Positions 11,902 to 20,494 of a DNA stretch of 37,959 nt are shown here, one piece after another (the first letter of the stretch is position 1; every line of letters starts with the position of its first letter). Location of the stretch: the NCBI GenBank assembly GCA_012519325.1, contig JAAYQK010000153.1:1-37959 (forward strand), given 5' to 3'. The stretch comes from Gracilibacteraceae bacterium. GTDB lineage: Bacteria > Bacillota > Clostridia > Lutisporales > Lutisporaceae. The notes beneath the pieces were generated by a model. That model saw only the letters and a list, made by a program, of their open reading frames with translations. It did not search any database and was not told the DNA's origin. Position numbers and translations under genes: made by a program.

Positions 11902-12957
11902 TTATTTTATTTCTACCGGTTTGAATGCCTCTAATTCTTCTCTTGTCTGCGGAACAATTATGGTGCCGTTAACAACCAGCTCTTTTGCTTTGTCCGCTAC
12001 GGCCCTAATTTCTGCCGGTACATTGTTCCCGCCGTCACCGTAGCCTACGCCTTCTTCTTTGAGTCCCAATTCTATTGCCTTTCCTCCGCCGAAATCATTG
12101 TCGGCATATGATTTTACTATAGTATATGTACCTACGTCAACTCTCTTGATCATGCTGCAGAGAACTTTATTGTTCTTTGACACCGATGACTGATCCTGGT
12201 CGACACCGATTGCCCAGAAATCATTTTCGTCAGCCGCCTGTATAACACCTATACCGCAAGCACCTGAAGCATGATATATGACATCAGCCTTTTGCTTGAA
12301 CTGCGAAATTGCTATTTCCTTACCCTTGTCAGGATTATCGAAAGCACCTGTATAATTTACAAGGACTTTTGCATTAGGATTAACGGAAGCAACGCCTGCT
12401 CTGAAGCCAACTTCGAATTTTTCAATCAGCGGGCCCTCCATGCCGCCTACAAATGCAACAACATTGGATTTTGTAGTAAGACCAGCTATGACACCGACCA
12501 AAAATGAACCTTCGTGCTCTTTGAAGGTGACTGACATAACGTTAGGAGCGTTGACCACCGTATCGATTATACCGAACTTCATATCCGGATACTGTTCAGC
12601 GCCTGCTTTCATAGCCTGTTCCATCAAGTAACCTACAGCTATGGAAAGATCAACCGATTGAGCCATATTCCCAATATTGGCTTCATAATCTTCCTGCTTT
12701 GTTGACTGAAGTATTACCGGTTCAACCCCAAGCTCTTTTCCTGCCTTCTGCAGGCCTTCCCAGGCTGAGTCATTGAAGGACTTGTCTCCAAGACCGCCAA
12801 TGTCTGTGATCATACCGAAGGATAATTCTGGTTTTGATTCTTCTGCAGGTGTCTCCGGAGCCTCTTCAACTGGTGCTTGTGCCGGCTTGGCGCAGCCTGT
12901 AAACATTGCCATAATCATAGCAAGTGCCAGCACTAATACTAAACCCTTCTTAAACAT
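11902..12957 (-). CDS. BMP-family nucleoside-binding lipoprotein
   Basis: This is the extracellular solute-binding lipoprotein of the adjacent ABC importer (BmpA/PnrA/Med family, which binds purine nucleosides). The 351-residue protein starts at the ATG at 12957 after GGGGGAAG. It has a lipoprotein signal with lipobox FTGC (Cys22), then a low-complexity Ala/Pro/Glu linker to about residue 45. The mature domain opens with FGMITDIGGLGDKSFNDSAW, a hallmark of the family, and later shows VAFVGGMEGPLIEKFEVGF. It leads the operon; a hairpin follows it. A 24-base palindrome lies upstream. Nucleoside specificity is inferred from family and from the partner permeases. Confidence 0.93.
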   Translation of the reverse strand: MFKKGLVLVLALAMIMAMFTGCAKPAQAPVEEAPETPAEESKPELSFGMITDIGGLGDKSFNDSAWEGLQKAGKELGVEPVILQSTKQEDYEANIGNMAQSVDLSIAVGYLMEQAMKAGAEQYPDMKFGIIDTVVNAPNVMSVTFKEHEGSFLVGVIAGLTTKSNVVAFVGGMEGPLIEKFEVGFRAGVASVNPNAKVLVNYTGAFDNPDKGKEIAISQFKQKADVIYHASGACGIGVIQAADENDFWAIGVDQDQSSVSKNNKVLCSMIKRVDVGTYTIVKSYADNDFGGGKAIELGLKEEGVGYGDGGNNVPAEIRAVADKAKELVVNGTIIVPQTREELEAFKPVEIK

Positions 12958-12986
12958 CAATCTTCCCCCTTAATATATGCTTGTAT

Positions 12987-13010
12987 ATTGTATTACAGTT
13001 GTAATACAAT
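12987..13010. promoter_or_regulatory. perfect palindrome upstream of the BMP operon (operator candidate)
   Basis: Perfect 11-base arms (ATTGTATTACA / TGTAATACAAT) are separated by 2 bases. It lies 30 bases before the lipoprotein ATG and immediately downstream of a TATAAT element on the minus strand (about 13014-13019; a TTGGAT -35 at 16 bases is weak). The position is that of a repressor site at the transcription start. The regulator is unknown. Confidence 0.6.
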
Positions 13011-13080
13011 TGCATTATAAATATATTATAGTATTATCCAACAAAAATTTCCACTCCTATTTTTAATTAACATAATAAGA

Positions 13081-13107
13081 GGGACACGGGAAACGTCCCC
13101 GTGTCCC
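13081..13107 (-). terminator. grd operon terminator with GGGACACGG repeats
   Basis: Perfect 10-base arms (GGGACACGGG / CCCGTGTCCC) enclose a 7-base loop about 20 bases after the grdD stop. A further copy of the arm, CCGTGTCCCT (13111-13120), lies on the grdD side, so two alternative hairpins are possible. The T run after the stem is poor (TCTTATTAT), so it could be a dispersed repeat that doubles as a terminator. Confidence 0.65.
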
Positions 13108-13125
13108 CTTCCGTGTCCCTCCTAG

Positions 13126-14313
13126 CTAGCAATTGCAGTCCAAGGGTTTTTCGGCAATATGCTTATTCTTTAGAAGTACATCAATCGCTTTGATATAGTC
13201 CTCCTCGGCTACAAGTACTATTGGTCCTGTGCAGCCCATTCCACTTTCCGAATATATTCCCTCCCCTGCAAGAGATGCTACAGCATTTTCAAGTTCAAGT
13301 ATATCTATTCCTGCAATAGATTTTGTCACTGGTTTCTTTTCAAGCTGCTTAACCTCAGGTTTTGACATGGTCTTTGCAGTGTCAGAAGTCAATTCCTTCA
13401 ATATGCTGTCAAGTCCTGCTTTTCTGGCCTTTTCATATTCCTCTCCGGCTATCCTTGTAAGTCCTCCCTTGGCACAGCTTGCCGCATATCTTAGAGCTTC
13501 GCATACTACAGGCGCACCTGACGCTCTTGAAAGTATTCCGATTATCTTTCCATAATTGTCTCCGACCCCTGGGCCATAGCCATAGCCCAATGACTCATAG
13601 CTGCCGCCGGTTGTAAATGCCGAAAATATTTTTATCATAAGGTTTCCGGTTAATGTATCCATTACCATGACATCAGCCGCTGCGGACAACAGGTCATTGC
13701 CTCTCATCACAACACCTCCGTCAGCTCTTAAGGACTCTGAAAAGTTAATATCATAACCGTTGCTCTTGAGTTCCTTGAGAGCTATCTCCACCTGTCTGGC
13801 GCCGTCGACATTAAGTATTCCAACTGTTGGATTTTTTATCCCTAAAGCTTTTGCTGTAATTATTCCATTAAGGGCATTCTTGATCATTCCGGCTACCCTG
13901 TGAGTGGATGAAGTACCTGTAGTCGTGGCAAGTATTAATTCCTTGCCAAAACCCGGAGTAATAACCCTGCCAACTGTAGAAACGCCTATTGGAAAGTTGT
14001 AATGCATAGTGACGGCTGCATCCAGCTCTTCATTGTCCAGAAGCTCATCCATCCTCTTATGCATATCTACTTCATTTTCTGCCTCAACCACTCTAAGTTT
14101 AGTATCAACCTTAGGGCCGATCAGCACAACCTCAAAATCGCCATATTTATTGGCAGCCATTTCCGCGCCCTTTACCAGTTCTTGAGTACCGTGCTCACTT
14201 CCAAGAATAGTCAGGCCTACTTTTACTTTTTTCCCGAATTCACCTGTCATAATAGCATCGGCAATCTCGTTAAACACTTCACCTATCATTGACTTAACTT
14301 GATTTTCAGACAT
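13126..14313 (-). CDS. grdD: glycine reductase complex protein C, subunit D (GrdD)
   Basis: With GrdC it forms protein C, which turns the carboxymethyl group handed over by GrdA into an enzyme-bound acetyl thioester and releases acetyl phosphate. The fold resembles PlsX-type phosphate acyltransferases. From the ATG at 14313 (MSENQVKSMIGE), after AGGGGTG, the protein is 395 residues. The conserved Cys in SESGMGCTGPIV falls at residue 361, corresponding to the essential thiol described as Cys359 in the Eubacterium acidaminophilum protein. The start is 5 bases after the grdC stop, so the two are coupled. It is the last gene of the grd operon. Confidence 0.95.
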   Translation of the reverse strand: MSENQVKSMIGEVFNEIADAIMTGEFGKKVKVGLTILGSEHGTQELVKGAEMAANKYGDFEVVLIGPKVDTKLRVVEAENEVDMHKRMDELLDNEELDAAVTMHYNFPIGVSTVGRVITPGFGKELILATTTGTSSTHRVAGMIKNALNGIITAKALGIKNPTVGILNVDGARQVEIALKELKSNGYDINFSESLRADGGVVMRGNDLLSAAADVMVMDTLTGNLMIKIFSAFTTGGSYESLGYGYGPGVGDNYGKIIGILSRASGAPVVCEALRYAASCAKGGLTRIAGEEYEKARKAGLDSILKELTSDTAKTMSKPEVKQLEKKPVTKSIAGIDILELENAVASLAGEGIYSESGMGCTGPIVLVAEEDYIKAIDVLLKNKHIAEKPLDCNC

Positions 14314-14318
14314 TAATA

Positions 14319-15863
14319 TCACCCCTGCTTTCCATTCAGTAAGAAGGATGCAAAATCTTTCATTGCCTCTGCTACCATTTCCTTCACTTCCTCTTTCGAA
14401 ACCGCACCTGTCGACTCTTCCCTGCCCGTATTTTTCTCCATTATGATGGATACACCGTCAAATTGGTTAGTCATTCTTCCAAGGAACAGGCTTCCCTTAC
14501 CTACTATCATTGCTCTCTCAATGGCGCCTGACATGATCATTTCCCTTGCCGCTCCGACATATGGCACTCCTGAAGGAATATGCCCTTGTGTGGGTGCAAA
14601 GCCCGGCATACCATGCTCCTTAATGAATGAAGGCATTGATGTCTTGTCAATATCTCCTCTCTTTGCACCTAGCGCAGCTATCATTTTATAGTTTGCCAGC
14701 GGAACGTTCCCTGCTCCTGCCGGTTCTGTAATCTCAGGATTTTGCATTTCTACGGAGTATTTGTCTATATCTGTGATCTTCATACCGACTTTATCTAAAG
14801 GCTTGGTTATCAAGGATTCCATAACAGCCTGAGGCGATGAACCGGTGCCTACGGTATGTCTGCCGACTATATCAGTTCTGAGTACCGGGCTTATACCGTC
14901 GTTTTCTGTTACAAGTACAGCGAAACCTCCCAAGCAATCCTCAAGTACCGGAACTCCTTTATTAACATGGTCTCTGGCATTCATTCCCAGTTTTGCCGTC
15001 GCACCTCCGGCAACTATTGCTACACTCTTATAAACCCCTGCCTTTACCAATGCGGCAGCATTTATAAGTGCATGGGCAGGTGCCGCACAGAATCCTCTTG
15101 TATCCGAGCCTGTAGCACCGGTAGCACCCGCTACTTCACATATTGCTTTGGCAAAGTTGCCGACCCCTCTTTGGTTCATATCCCCGCAGGCTTCCTCCGA
15201 GCACTCTATTACATATTCAATGGAATCGGCAGGGATATTGTTCCTGTAAATCAGGTTCTTCAGTGCAATTACACCTGATGCTTTAGTCACAAGATTTTCT
15301 ACCATTATGTGGGCGGTCAGGTTCTTGTCCTTATCATGAGCAGCCTTTACGCAGCCCACCAGCTTACTGCCCATATAAAGAGGTTCTGCTCCTCCTCTAA
15401 CTTTGCTTTCAATTTCGGACAGCTCCGAGCCTTCTTTAAGCTTTGCCAGCTCAGCTTCCGTATACAGCGACTTTTTTGCCAGCTTTGCCTTTATTTCTAT
15501 AAGAAAATCCTTCTCCAATGCAACAAGGTCAAGAGCATCACTGAGCTTTATTGCTGCATAAAATTCATCTTGACTAACGATTTCTCCCATTTTACCCTCT
15601 GCATCGGCAGCCTGAATAAGATTCTTATACCATGGTTTTTCTATTGTATTAAGTATATCAGGAAGTATGTTCCCTATATATGCCTGATTGGGGGCATATT
15701 TCACGACTTCTTCATAACTCCTTACATACTCAGGAAGCTTTTTTAAGAATTCCGATTCAGGATTAGCTTCATGTTCAAGGGCACATGTGGTGCCATAACG
15801 CATTATCATATCCGGTGTATGAACAAGTATATATGCTGCTCCTCTTACAACCGGTGCACTCAT
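14319..15863 (-). CDS. grdC: glycine reductase complex protein C, subunit C (GrdC)
   Basis: GrdC is the larger, beta-ketoacyl-synthase-III-like subunit of protein C. The 514-residue length matches the family. The N terminus APVVRGAAYILVHTPDMIM is typical. The thiolase-like core contains CSEEACGDMNQRGVGNFAKA and GFCAAPAHALINAAALV near residue 260, which holds the FabH-like active-site Cys position. A charged tail ends the protein. GGAGGTGTATAATT precedes the ATG. A hairpin terminator and about 100 bases of repeat-like sequence separate it from grdB, so grdC and grdD may be expressed below grdE, grdA and grdB. Confidence 0.95.
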   Translation of the reverse strand: MSAPVVRGAAYILVHTPDMIMRYGTTCALEHEANPESEFLKKLPEYVRSYEEVVKYAPNQAYIGNILPDILNTIEKPWYKNLIQAADAEGKMGEIVSQDEFYAAIKLSDALDLVALEKDFLIEIKAKLAKKSLYTEAELAKLKEGSELSEIESKVRGGAEPLYMGSKLVGCVKAAHDKDKNLTAHIMVENLVTKASGVIALKNLIYRNNIPADSIEYVIECSEEACGDMNQRGVGNFAKAICEVAGATGATGSDTRGFCAAPAHALINAAALVKAGVYKSVAIVAGGATAKLGMNARDHVNKGVPVLEDCLGGFAVLVTENDGISPVLRTDIVGRHTVGTGSSPQAVMESLITKPLDKVGMKITDIDKYSVEMQNPEITEPAGAGNVPLANYKMIAALGAKRGDIDKTSMPSFIKEHGMPGFAPTQGHIPSGVPYVGAAREMIMSGAIERAMIVGKGSLFLGRMTNQFDGVSIIMEKNTGREESTGAVSKEEVKEMVAEAMKDFASFLLNGKQG

Positions 15864-15889
15864 AATTATACACCTCCATAATTATAAAT

Positions 15890-15912
15890 AAAATGCGTTA
15901 ATAACGCATTTT
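15890..15912 (-). terminator. hairpin between grdB and grdC
   Basis: Perfect 10-base arms (AAAATGCGTT / AACGCATTTT) with a 3-base loop and a following T-rich stretch on the minus strand. It lies within the operon, after grdB and before the grdC ribosome site, so it would act as a partial terminator or mRNA-stabilising end. Confidence 0.7.
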
Positions 15913-16000
15913 ACGGCAATGGGTTATAGGCAATGAGCAATGGGTCCATCCCTTGTTTAACCTATCGCCACCTGCCTATAGCCTCTCGCCTTGCGCTGTA
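15913..16000. repeat. repeat-like sequence between grdB and grdC
   Basis: Imperfect repeats of a CAATGGG/GCAATGAG-type unit (GGCAATGGG, GGCAATGAG, GCAATGGGT), then CCTATCGCC, CCTGCCTATAGCC and CTCTCGCC runs. The composition is richer in G and C than other spacers here. It looks like a dispersed intergenic repeat rather than coding sequence. Confidence 0.45.
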
Positions 16001-16006
16001 AGCGCC

Positions 16007-17311
16007 CTATTTTTCAAATACCGTTTGTCCGTCTACTTCTGTCTCAAGTGCTTTAAGTGCTCTTAGCACTATGGATCTTCTTAATTCTTTCTCATCTTCC
16101 TTGCTCAGTGCCGGATTCCCCAGGGGGTGTGGTATTGCAATCGCAGGAACTATCCTATTTGCCCCAACAGTCAAGGAAATTGGAACAACGGTACATACAT
16201 GTACAACCGGTATTCCGGCTCTTTCAATTTCTTTTACCATCGTTGCACCGCAACGTGTACAGGTACCTCATGTAGACGTGAGTATAACTGCTTGTACCCC
16301 ATCCTTTATAAGCTCCTGTGCAAATGTTTCTGCAAATTTCTTTGCATTGGCAACTGATGTTCCATTCCCTACAGTTGAATAGTAGTATCTATGAAGCTCA
16401 CCAATAACGCCTTCCTTTTCCAGGTCTCTCATTACATCCACAGGGAGAACCCTGTCCGCATCTATATTAGCGTATGTTGGATCATAGCCGCCGTGAGCTG
16501 TTTCATAGGTTTCTGCCGTCAGGTCATTTACACCTGTCAAATCATACTTCCCATATTTTGAAGCACTGGAGGATTCTATTCTGTCCGGATTGCCCTTTGG
16601 TACTATACCTCCTGAAGTCACAAAAGCTATCTTGGCTTTTTTCATGTCCGCAACCGGAGGATTAGGAGCCACCCTGTCAAAATCCGGCATGGGGTATTCT
16701 GTCTCGAATTTCTCCCCTTTAAGCTTTGCAACCAGCATGTCTACAGCTCTCTTGGAGCCTCTCTCGGATTTGAATATATTCTTTCGTACTCCTCTGGGAA
16801 TATAACCCTCTTCTTTCGGCATACCAATATCCTCGTTCTTTGCAAGCTTCAGTGCAAGCTTTGCAATTGCAGGAATTGCCTGTCTCATTCCTGTTGCTGC
16901 ATTTGCTGTCTCAATTATATATATGTCCTTCTTGAACATATCAACTCCCGGATTCCCAATAAACATACCGGTAATTACAGGGATATTCAAATTATCCTTG
17001 ACAGCTTTGCAGACCGATCCGCAGGCTACCCCGTACCTTCCTGCGTTAAAAGCAGGGCCGGCTATAAACAGGTCCGGATTGTACCTCTTAACCATTTCCA
17101 GAATTGCTGCGGAAGCCTCTTCAATATTCTCATTGAAATATGAATCCCCGCATATTACCGTCGCTACTATTTCAGCTTCGGCTCCTAATGCAGCCTTAAG
17201 AGCCATTCCGGGACCAACAACACCTTCTCTGATTTCCGGTTTTACATCAGCCTTTTCTTCGCCGCCAATACCACCGTAGAATTGATTTATATAATGTACA
17301 ACTCTAATCAT
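16007..17311 (-). CDS. grdB: glycine reductase protein B selenoprotein subunit (GrdB), with in-frame UGA = selenocysteine
   Basis: GrdB is the selenoprotein of the substrate-specific protein B. With pyruvoyl GrdE it activates glycine and passes a carboxymethyl group to the selenol of GrdA. The frame runs through TGA at 16268-16270, giving 434 residues with Sec348 in the motif U-G-T-C-T-R-C (UxxCxxC), the position known for GrdB (Sec350 in E. acidaminophilum). Conventional translation would cut it at 347 residues (ending VILTST). The N terminus RVVHYINQFYGGIGGEEKAD is family-typical. A strong stem-loop lies directly after the UGA (16235-16266). It lies 57 bases after grdA, with AGGAGGG upstream of the ATG. 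Confidence 0.97.
16235..16266 (-). promoter_or_regulatory. bacterial SECIS element candidate in grdB
   Basis: Immediately 3' of the Sec UGA in the mRNA, CGTTGC and GCAACG form a perfect six-pair stem with a GGU loop (16241-16255). An outer TACC/GGTA helix (16262-16265 with 16235-16238) closes below an internal loop. The hairpin base is 12 bases from the UGA, within the range for SelB-binding bacterial SECIS elements, and the loop carries the usual G-U. It must also encode the UxxCxxC region. Confidence 0.7.
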
Positions 17312-17368
17312 TTTAGAAGTTTCCCTCCTCTCTAGATTTGTTAATTGAAATAAACCCTTACATTTTTA

Positions 17369-17833
17369 TCAATCTTTATACTGGGAGTATTGGTCTCGAA
17401 TTGAGCTTACTTCTTTGATGATTGCATCAACATCAAGAACCATTTCCATCATACCGCATTGTTCATCATATACGTTTGCATCAATCTGATCCTTTAATTC
17501 AAAGGCATGGTATACACCGAGTCCCAACGAGACTCCTGCCAAAGGACCTGCATAAGTAGGATCTCCTGCTGTAACCGTTTCAGCAGTGAGTCCTGCAGAT
17601 TCAGCCTCAGATGTACCAATAATTACGACAACATTCTCCTTGCCGTATTTTTCTGATAAATCCAAAACTCTCTTCTGATTTTCCAGGTCCATTGCTCCTG
17701 CAGCCGTTCAGACGAAGCATTCCGTTGCTGCGAATACCACTTCGCCGCCCACGGTCTTTATGCACTCTTCTATTGCAGGAGCAGGAATACCATCTCTGTC
17801 GCCGATGATGATAACCTTTTTATCCTGTAACAT
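17369..17833 (-). CDS. grdA: glycine/sarcosine/betaine reductase selenoprotein A (GrdA), with in-frame UGA = selenocysteine
   Basis: GrdA is the small acidic selenoprotein that takes the carboxymethyl group from protein B as a Se-ether and delivers it to protein C, then is reduced by thioredoxin. The frame crosses TGA at 17708-17710, giving 154 residues with Sec42 in CFVU, followed by [13 protein letters not shown], diagnostic for GrdA. The fragment downstream of the UGA alone would be 107 residues. I start at the ATG at 17833 ([15 protein letters not shown]), 9 bases after GAAAGG; an ATG three codons upstream (17842) touches that site. A four-pair CAGG/CCTG hairpin lies after the UGA but is weaker than the grdB one. 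It sits between grdE and grdB. Confidence 0.97.
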
Positions 17834-17901
17834 ATTATTCATCCTTTCAAGATTTATTTAGTTCAATGTTCAAGGGCTTTGCCTCATAGAATACCCTGAA
17901 A

Positions 17902-19188
17902 TTAATATTCTGCCGCACTTAATGTGTTAAAGCCTATTTCACTTGTGGAACCTGTGATTACTTGAAGCTCAGCAACAATGCTTCCGTCTTCCTTAAGGCT
18001 TCCTGAGAAACCGCCTGCAATTATATCTGCCGGCTCAAGATAACCGATAACCTTCTTCATAGGCGGCAATGATATAATCTCGTTTGCATTGCCTGCCGTA
18101 ACCACTGCATCCGCTGACTTATCAGCATCGGCAAGGGACTGGGAAGCACCATCTCTCCCTGCATATTCATCAGTTACCAAAACTGTCTTGATCCCTTTTG
18201 CAGATATCTTCTTGCAGTTCATCATAAGATCCGTATCAGGATTTCCAAAGCCTTCCTCAGATATTATTACAGCATCAAGATTCAAATATTCTGCGAGCTT
18301 TGCAGTCCAGTTGGAGGACCTTTCCTTGTCTGCAAGAGTAACATTTTCATTTGTAATTATTACCCCTACAAAGTTGAAATCCTTTCCATGCCTTTCATAA
18401 AGGTCTTCGATAATAGGATTGTTCAAATGGTTGTATGTCGGATTCTTGTCGCAGGCCGATACGCAGTTTCCGCTGACAATTGCTCCATCCATCACTTCCG
18501 TAGGATATATGAGCGTAGGAACAATCTTCTTTGCATCCACACCGTATACATAGGTGTCATGAAGAAGTCCCTGGGTCTGAAGCATATATACATAAGCCAC
18601 TCTTGGAAGATTAGGATACTGCTCCATTCCTTTCATCAATGTGGGAGTTTCATATACCTTTACTTCATCAGGAGTAATGTTCTTTCCTGCTTCTCCAATA
18701 TAAGCCGCTGCCTTTAATCCAACCATCCTTACCGCCTGCTCATGCTCATGCTGCTGTAGGTTTTCCACAGGTGTGCATACAATTACGATATTCTGTGTCT
18801 TTGAAAATGGAGTATACTTTGCTCCGGGTCCGCTCATATCTATAATGCCTTCCTGGAATCCAACTATCTTTCCGGCAGTCACTACTGCAACACCTTTTAG
18901 TGCGTTTGTTTTACCGGAGCCGACAACGTCTACCTTACTTATCATACCTGGGAAAATCCCACCGGGGCCTTCCACCTTGACCCTGGGTTCAATTACGTCT
19001 TTTACAGGCATTATTCTTGTCTCTTCACCTGGTTTTGCAATGTCAATCTCAATTTTTGTCAGTCTTGGGTCACCGCTAACTGCCTCCAAAAGCTCGGTTT
19101 TGTTAACATATAGGGTTCCCTTTTCAACTTTGGTAACATCACCGAATTGTACATCTTTAATGAATATATTGCCCAACTCTAAACGCAA
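17902..19188 (-). CDS. grdE: glycine reductase protein B proprotein subunits alpha/beta (GrdE)
   Basis: GrdE is made as a proprotein and self-cleaved; the new N-terminal Cys of one piece becomes the pyruvoyl group that forms a Schiff base with glycine. I start at the TTG at 19188 (MRLELGNIFIKDVQFGD), 6 bases after GGGAGGTG, giving 428 residues. The longer frame from 19260 has no family match at its N terminus. The cleavage site fits exactly: Asn241-Cys242 in VSGNCVSACDKNP, equal to the Cys242 reported for Clostridium sticklandii. The C-terminal part has GGFSGSLKEDGSIVAELQ and STSEIGFNTLSAAEY. It lies between trxA (26 bases) and grdA. Confidence 0.95.
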   Translation of the reverse strand: MRLELGNIFIKDVQFGDVTKVEKGTLYVNKTELLEAVSGDPRLTKIEIDIAKPGEETRIMPVKDVIEPRVKVEGPGGIFPGMISKVDVVGSGKTNALKGVAVVTAGKIVGFQEGIIDMSGPGAKYTPFSKTQNIVIVCTPVENLQQHEHEQAVRMVGLKAAAYIGEAGKNITPDEVKVYETPTLMKGMEQYPNLPRVAYVYMLQTQGLLHDTYVYGVDAKKIVPTLIYPTEVMDGAIVSGNCVSACDKNPTYNHLNNPIIEDLYERHGKDFNFVGVIITNENVTLADKERSSNWTAKLAEYLNLDAVIISEEGFGNPDTDLMMNCKKISAKGIKTVLVTDEYAGRDGASQSLADADKSADAVVTAGNANEIISLPPMKKVIGYLEPADIIAGGFSGSLKEDGSIVAELQVITGSTSEIGFNTLSAAEY

Positions 19189-19214
19189 AACGTTCACCTC
19201 CCTAATAATATAAT

Positions 19215-19535
19215 CTAAATATTCTCTTTTATGAGGTTTTCTATTGCTTCTGGGGTACAATTCTCTGCCCCGCTGATTTCTTTAATTTTCTCCCCGTTTT
19301 TGTATACTATAAAAGTTGGAAGTCCTAATACTTTTTGTCCGATTGCGAGTCTTCTGTTCTGAGTAGTGTTAAGCTTGCACATTTTCATTTTGTCCCCGTA
19401 TTTTTCAGCAAGTGCGTGTACATCGGGCATCAGCGCTTTGCAGGGTTCACATTTTTCTCCCCAAAAATCAACCAGCACCGGACCTTCAGCCTGCATTACC
19501 TCTGCCTCAAAATTATCCTTAGTCAGCTCAATCAT
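19215..19535 (-). CDS. trxA: thioredoxin of the glycine reductase system
   Basis: This thioredoxin passes electrons from TrxB to oxidised GrdA. From the ATG at 19535 (MIELTKDNFEAEV), behind AGGAGGTG, it is 106 residues, normal for thioredoxin. The active site reads FWGEKCEPCKALMP, so the redox pair is C-E-P-C rather than the usual W-C-G-P-C, as seen in thioredoxins dedicated to grd operons. The cis-Pro region is GLPTFIVYKNGE. It follows trxB by 13 bases and precedes grdE. Confidence 0.95.
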   Translation of the reverse strand: MIELTKDNFEAEVMQAEGPVLVDFWGEKCEPCKALMPDVHALAEKYGDKMKMCKLNTTQNRRLAIGQKVLGLPTFIVYKNGEKIKEISGAENCTPEAIENLIKENI

Positions 19536-19548
19536 ACTTTCACCTCCT

Positions 19549-20481
19549 TTAAATTTCAAAATTCTTTTCGATATACTTTTCTGCATTGACAGCAGCTATT
19601 GCTCCATCTGCAGCTGCTGTAACAACCTGTCTCAGTGATTTTACTCTAACGTCTCCCGCTGCAAATATTCCGTCAACTGATGTTCTCATTTCTTCATCGG
19701 TCTTTATATATCCCTTTTGGTCCATTTCTACAATACCCTTTGCAAATTCGGATATAGGCTTAGTTCCGACAAACATGAACACACCGTCCGTCCTAAAGTC
19801 CGTTATTTCGTTGGTCTTCACATTCTTGAGCTTTACACCCTCAACTATTCCGTCACCATATATCTCTTCCACTACCGTATTCCACATAATATCTATCTTA
19901 TCGTTGTTCATTGCCTTTTCTGCAATCGATTTTGCCGCCCTGAATTGATCCCTTCTATGTACTATAGTTACTTTTTCAGCGAACTTTGTCAGATATATGG
20001 CCTCTTCAACTGCTGCATCTCCGCCTCCGACAACCACAACTTCCAATTCAGTGAAAAAATCGGCATCACATGTTGCACAATAGGATACACCTTTTCCCCT
20101 GAGTTCCGCCTCACCCGGTACTCCCAGCATCATCGGCTGAGCACCTGTTGCGATTATTACTGCTTTTGCACTTATGTCCTTGCCGCTTCCCAAAATTATT
20201 TTCTTTGTTTTGTCTGATGTGTCGATGCTTGTTACTTCGTCTTTCACAAGCTCAGCCCCAAAGGCTTCTGCCTGGTTTTTCATCCTCTCCATAAGCTTAG
20301 GCCCTGTCGGCATTTCAATTGAACCGGGATAATTTTCAAGTTCTTCCGTGGTACCCGCCTGTCCGCCCCATTTAGCCCTCTCTACTATTAATGCACTCAT
20401 TCTGGACCTTGAAGCATACAATCCCGCCGAAAGGCCTGCAGGTCCTCCGCCTATTATTACAACATCATATACTTTGCTCAT
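19549..20481 (-). CDS. trxB: thioredoxin reductase
   Basis: This FAD enzyme transfers electrons from NADPH (or another donor) to thioredoxin. The 310-residue protein has the N-terminal FAD motif GGGPAGLSAGLYASR, the redox disulfide CATCDADFF near residue 135, a second nucleotide-binding motif GGGDAAVEEAIYL and the C-terminal FAD block GIFAAGDVRVKSLRQ. GGGAGGG precedes the ATG. The second dinucleotide-binding region (VTIVHRRDQFRA) has the HRR-type basic motif usual for NADPH enzymes. It lies between grdX and trxA, the same order as in other grd clusters. Confidence 0.96.
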   Translation of the reverse strand: MSKVYDVVIIGGGPAGLSAGLYASRSRMSALIVERAKWGGQAGTTEELENYPGSIEMPTGPKLMERMKNQAEAFGAELVKDEVTSIDTSDKTKKIILGSGKDISAKAVIIATGAQPMMLGVPGEAELRGKGVSYCATCDADFFTELEVVVVGGGDAAVEEAIYLTKFAEKVTIVHRRDQFRAAKSIAEKAMNNDKIDIMWNTVVEEIYGDGIVEGVKLKNVKTNEITDFRTDGVFMFVGTKPISEFAKGIVEMDQKGYIKTDEEMRTSVDGIFAAGDVRVKSLRQVVTAAADGAIAAVNAEKYIEKNFEI

Positions 20482-20494
20482 TTATTACCCTCCC

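Noticed and set aside
16007-16240. A separate short gene at the end of grdB
   Set aside because: It is the C-terminal part of GrdB after the selenocysteine UGA, in the same frame.
19189-19260. Longer N terminus for GrdE
   Set aside because: It overlaps the end of trxA and lacks family similarity. The TTG at 19188 has a good ribosome site and puts the cleavage Cys at 242.
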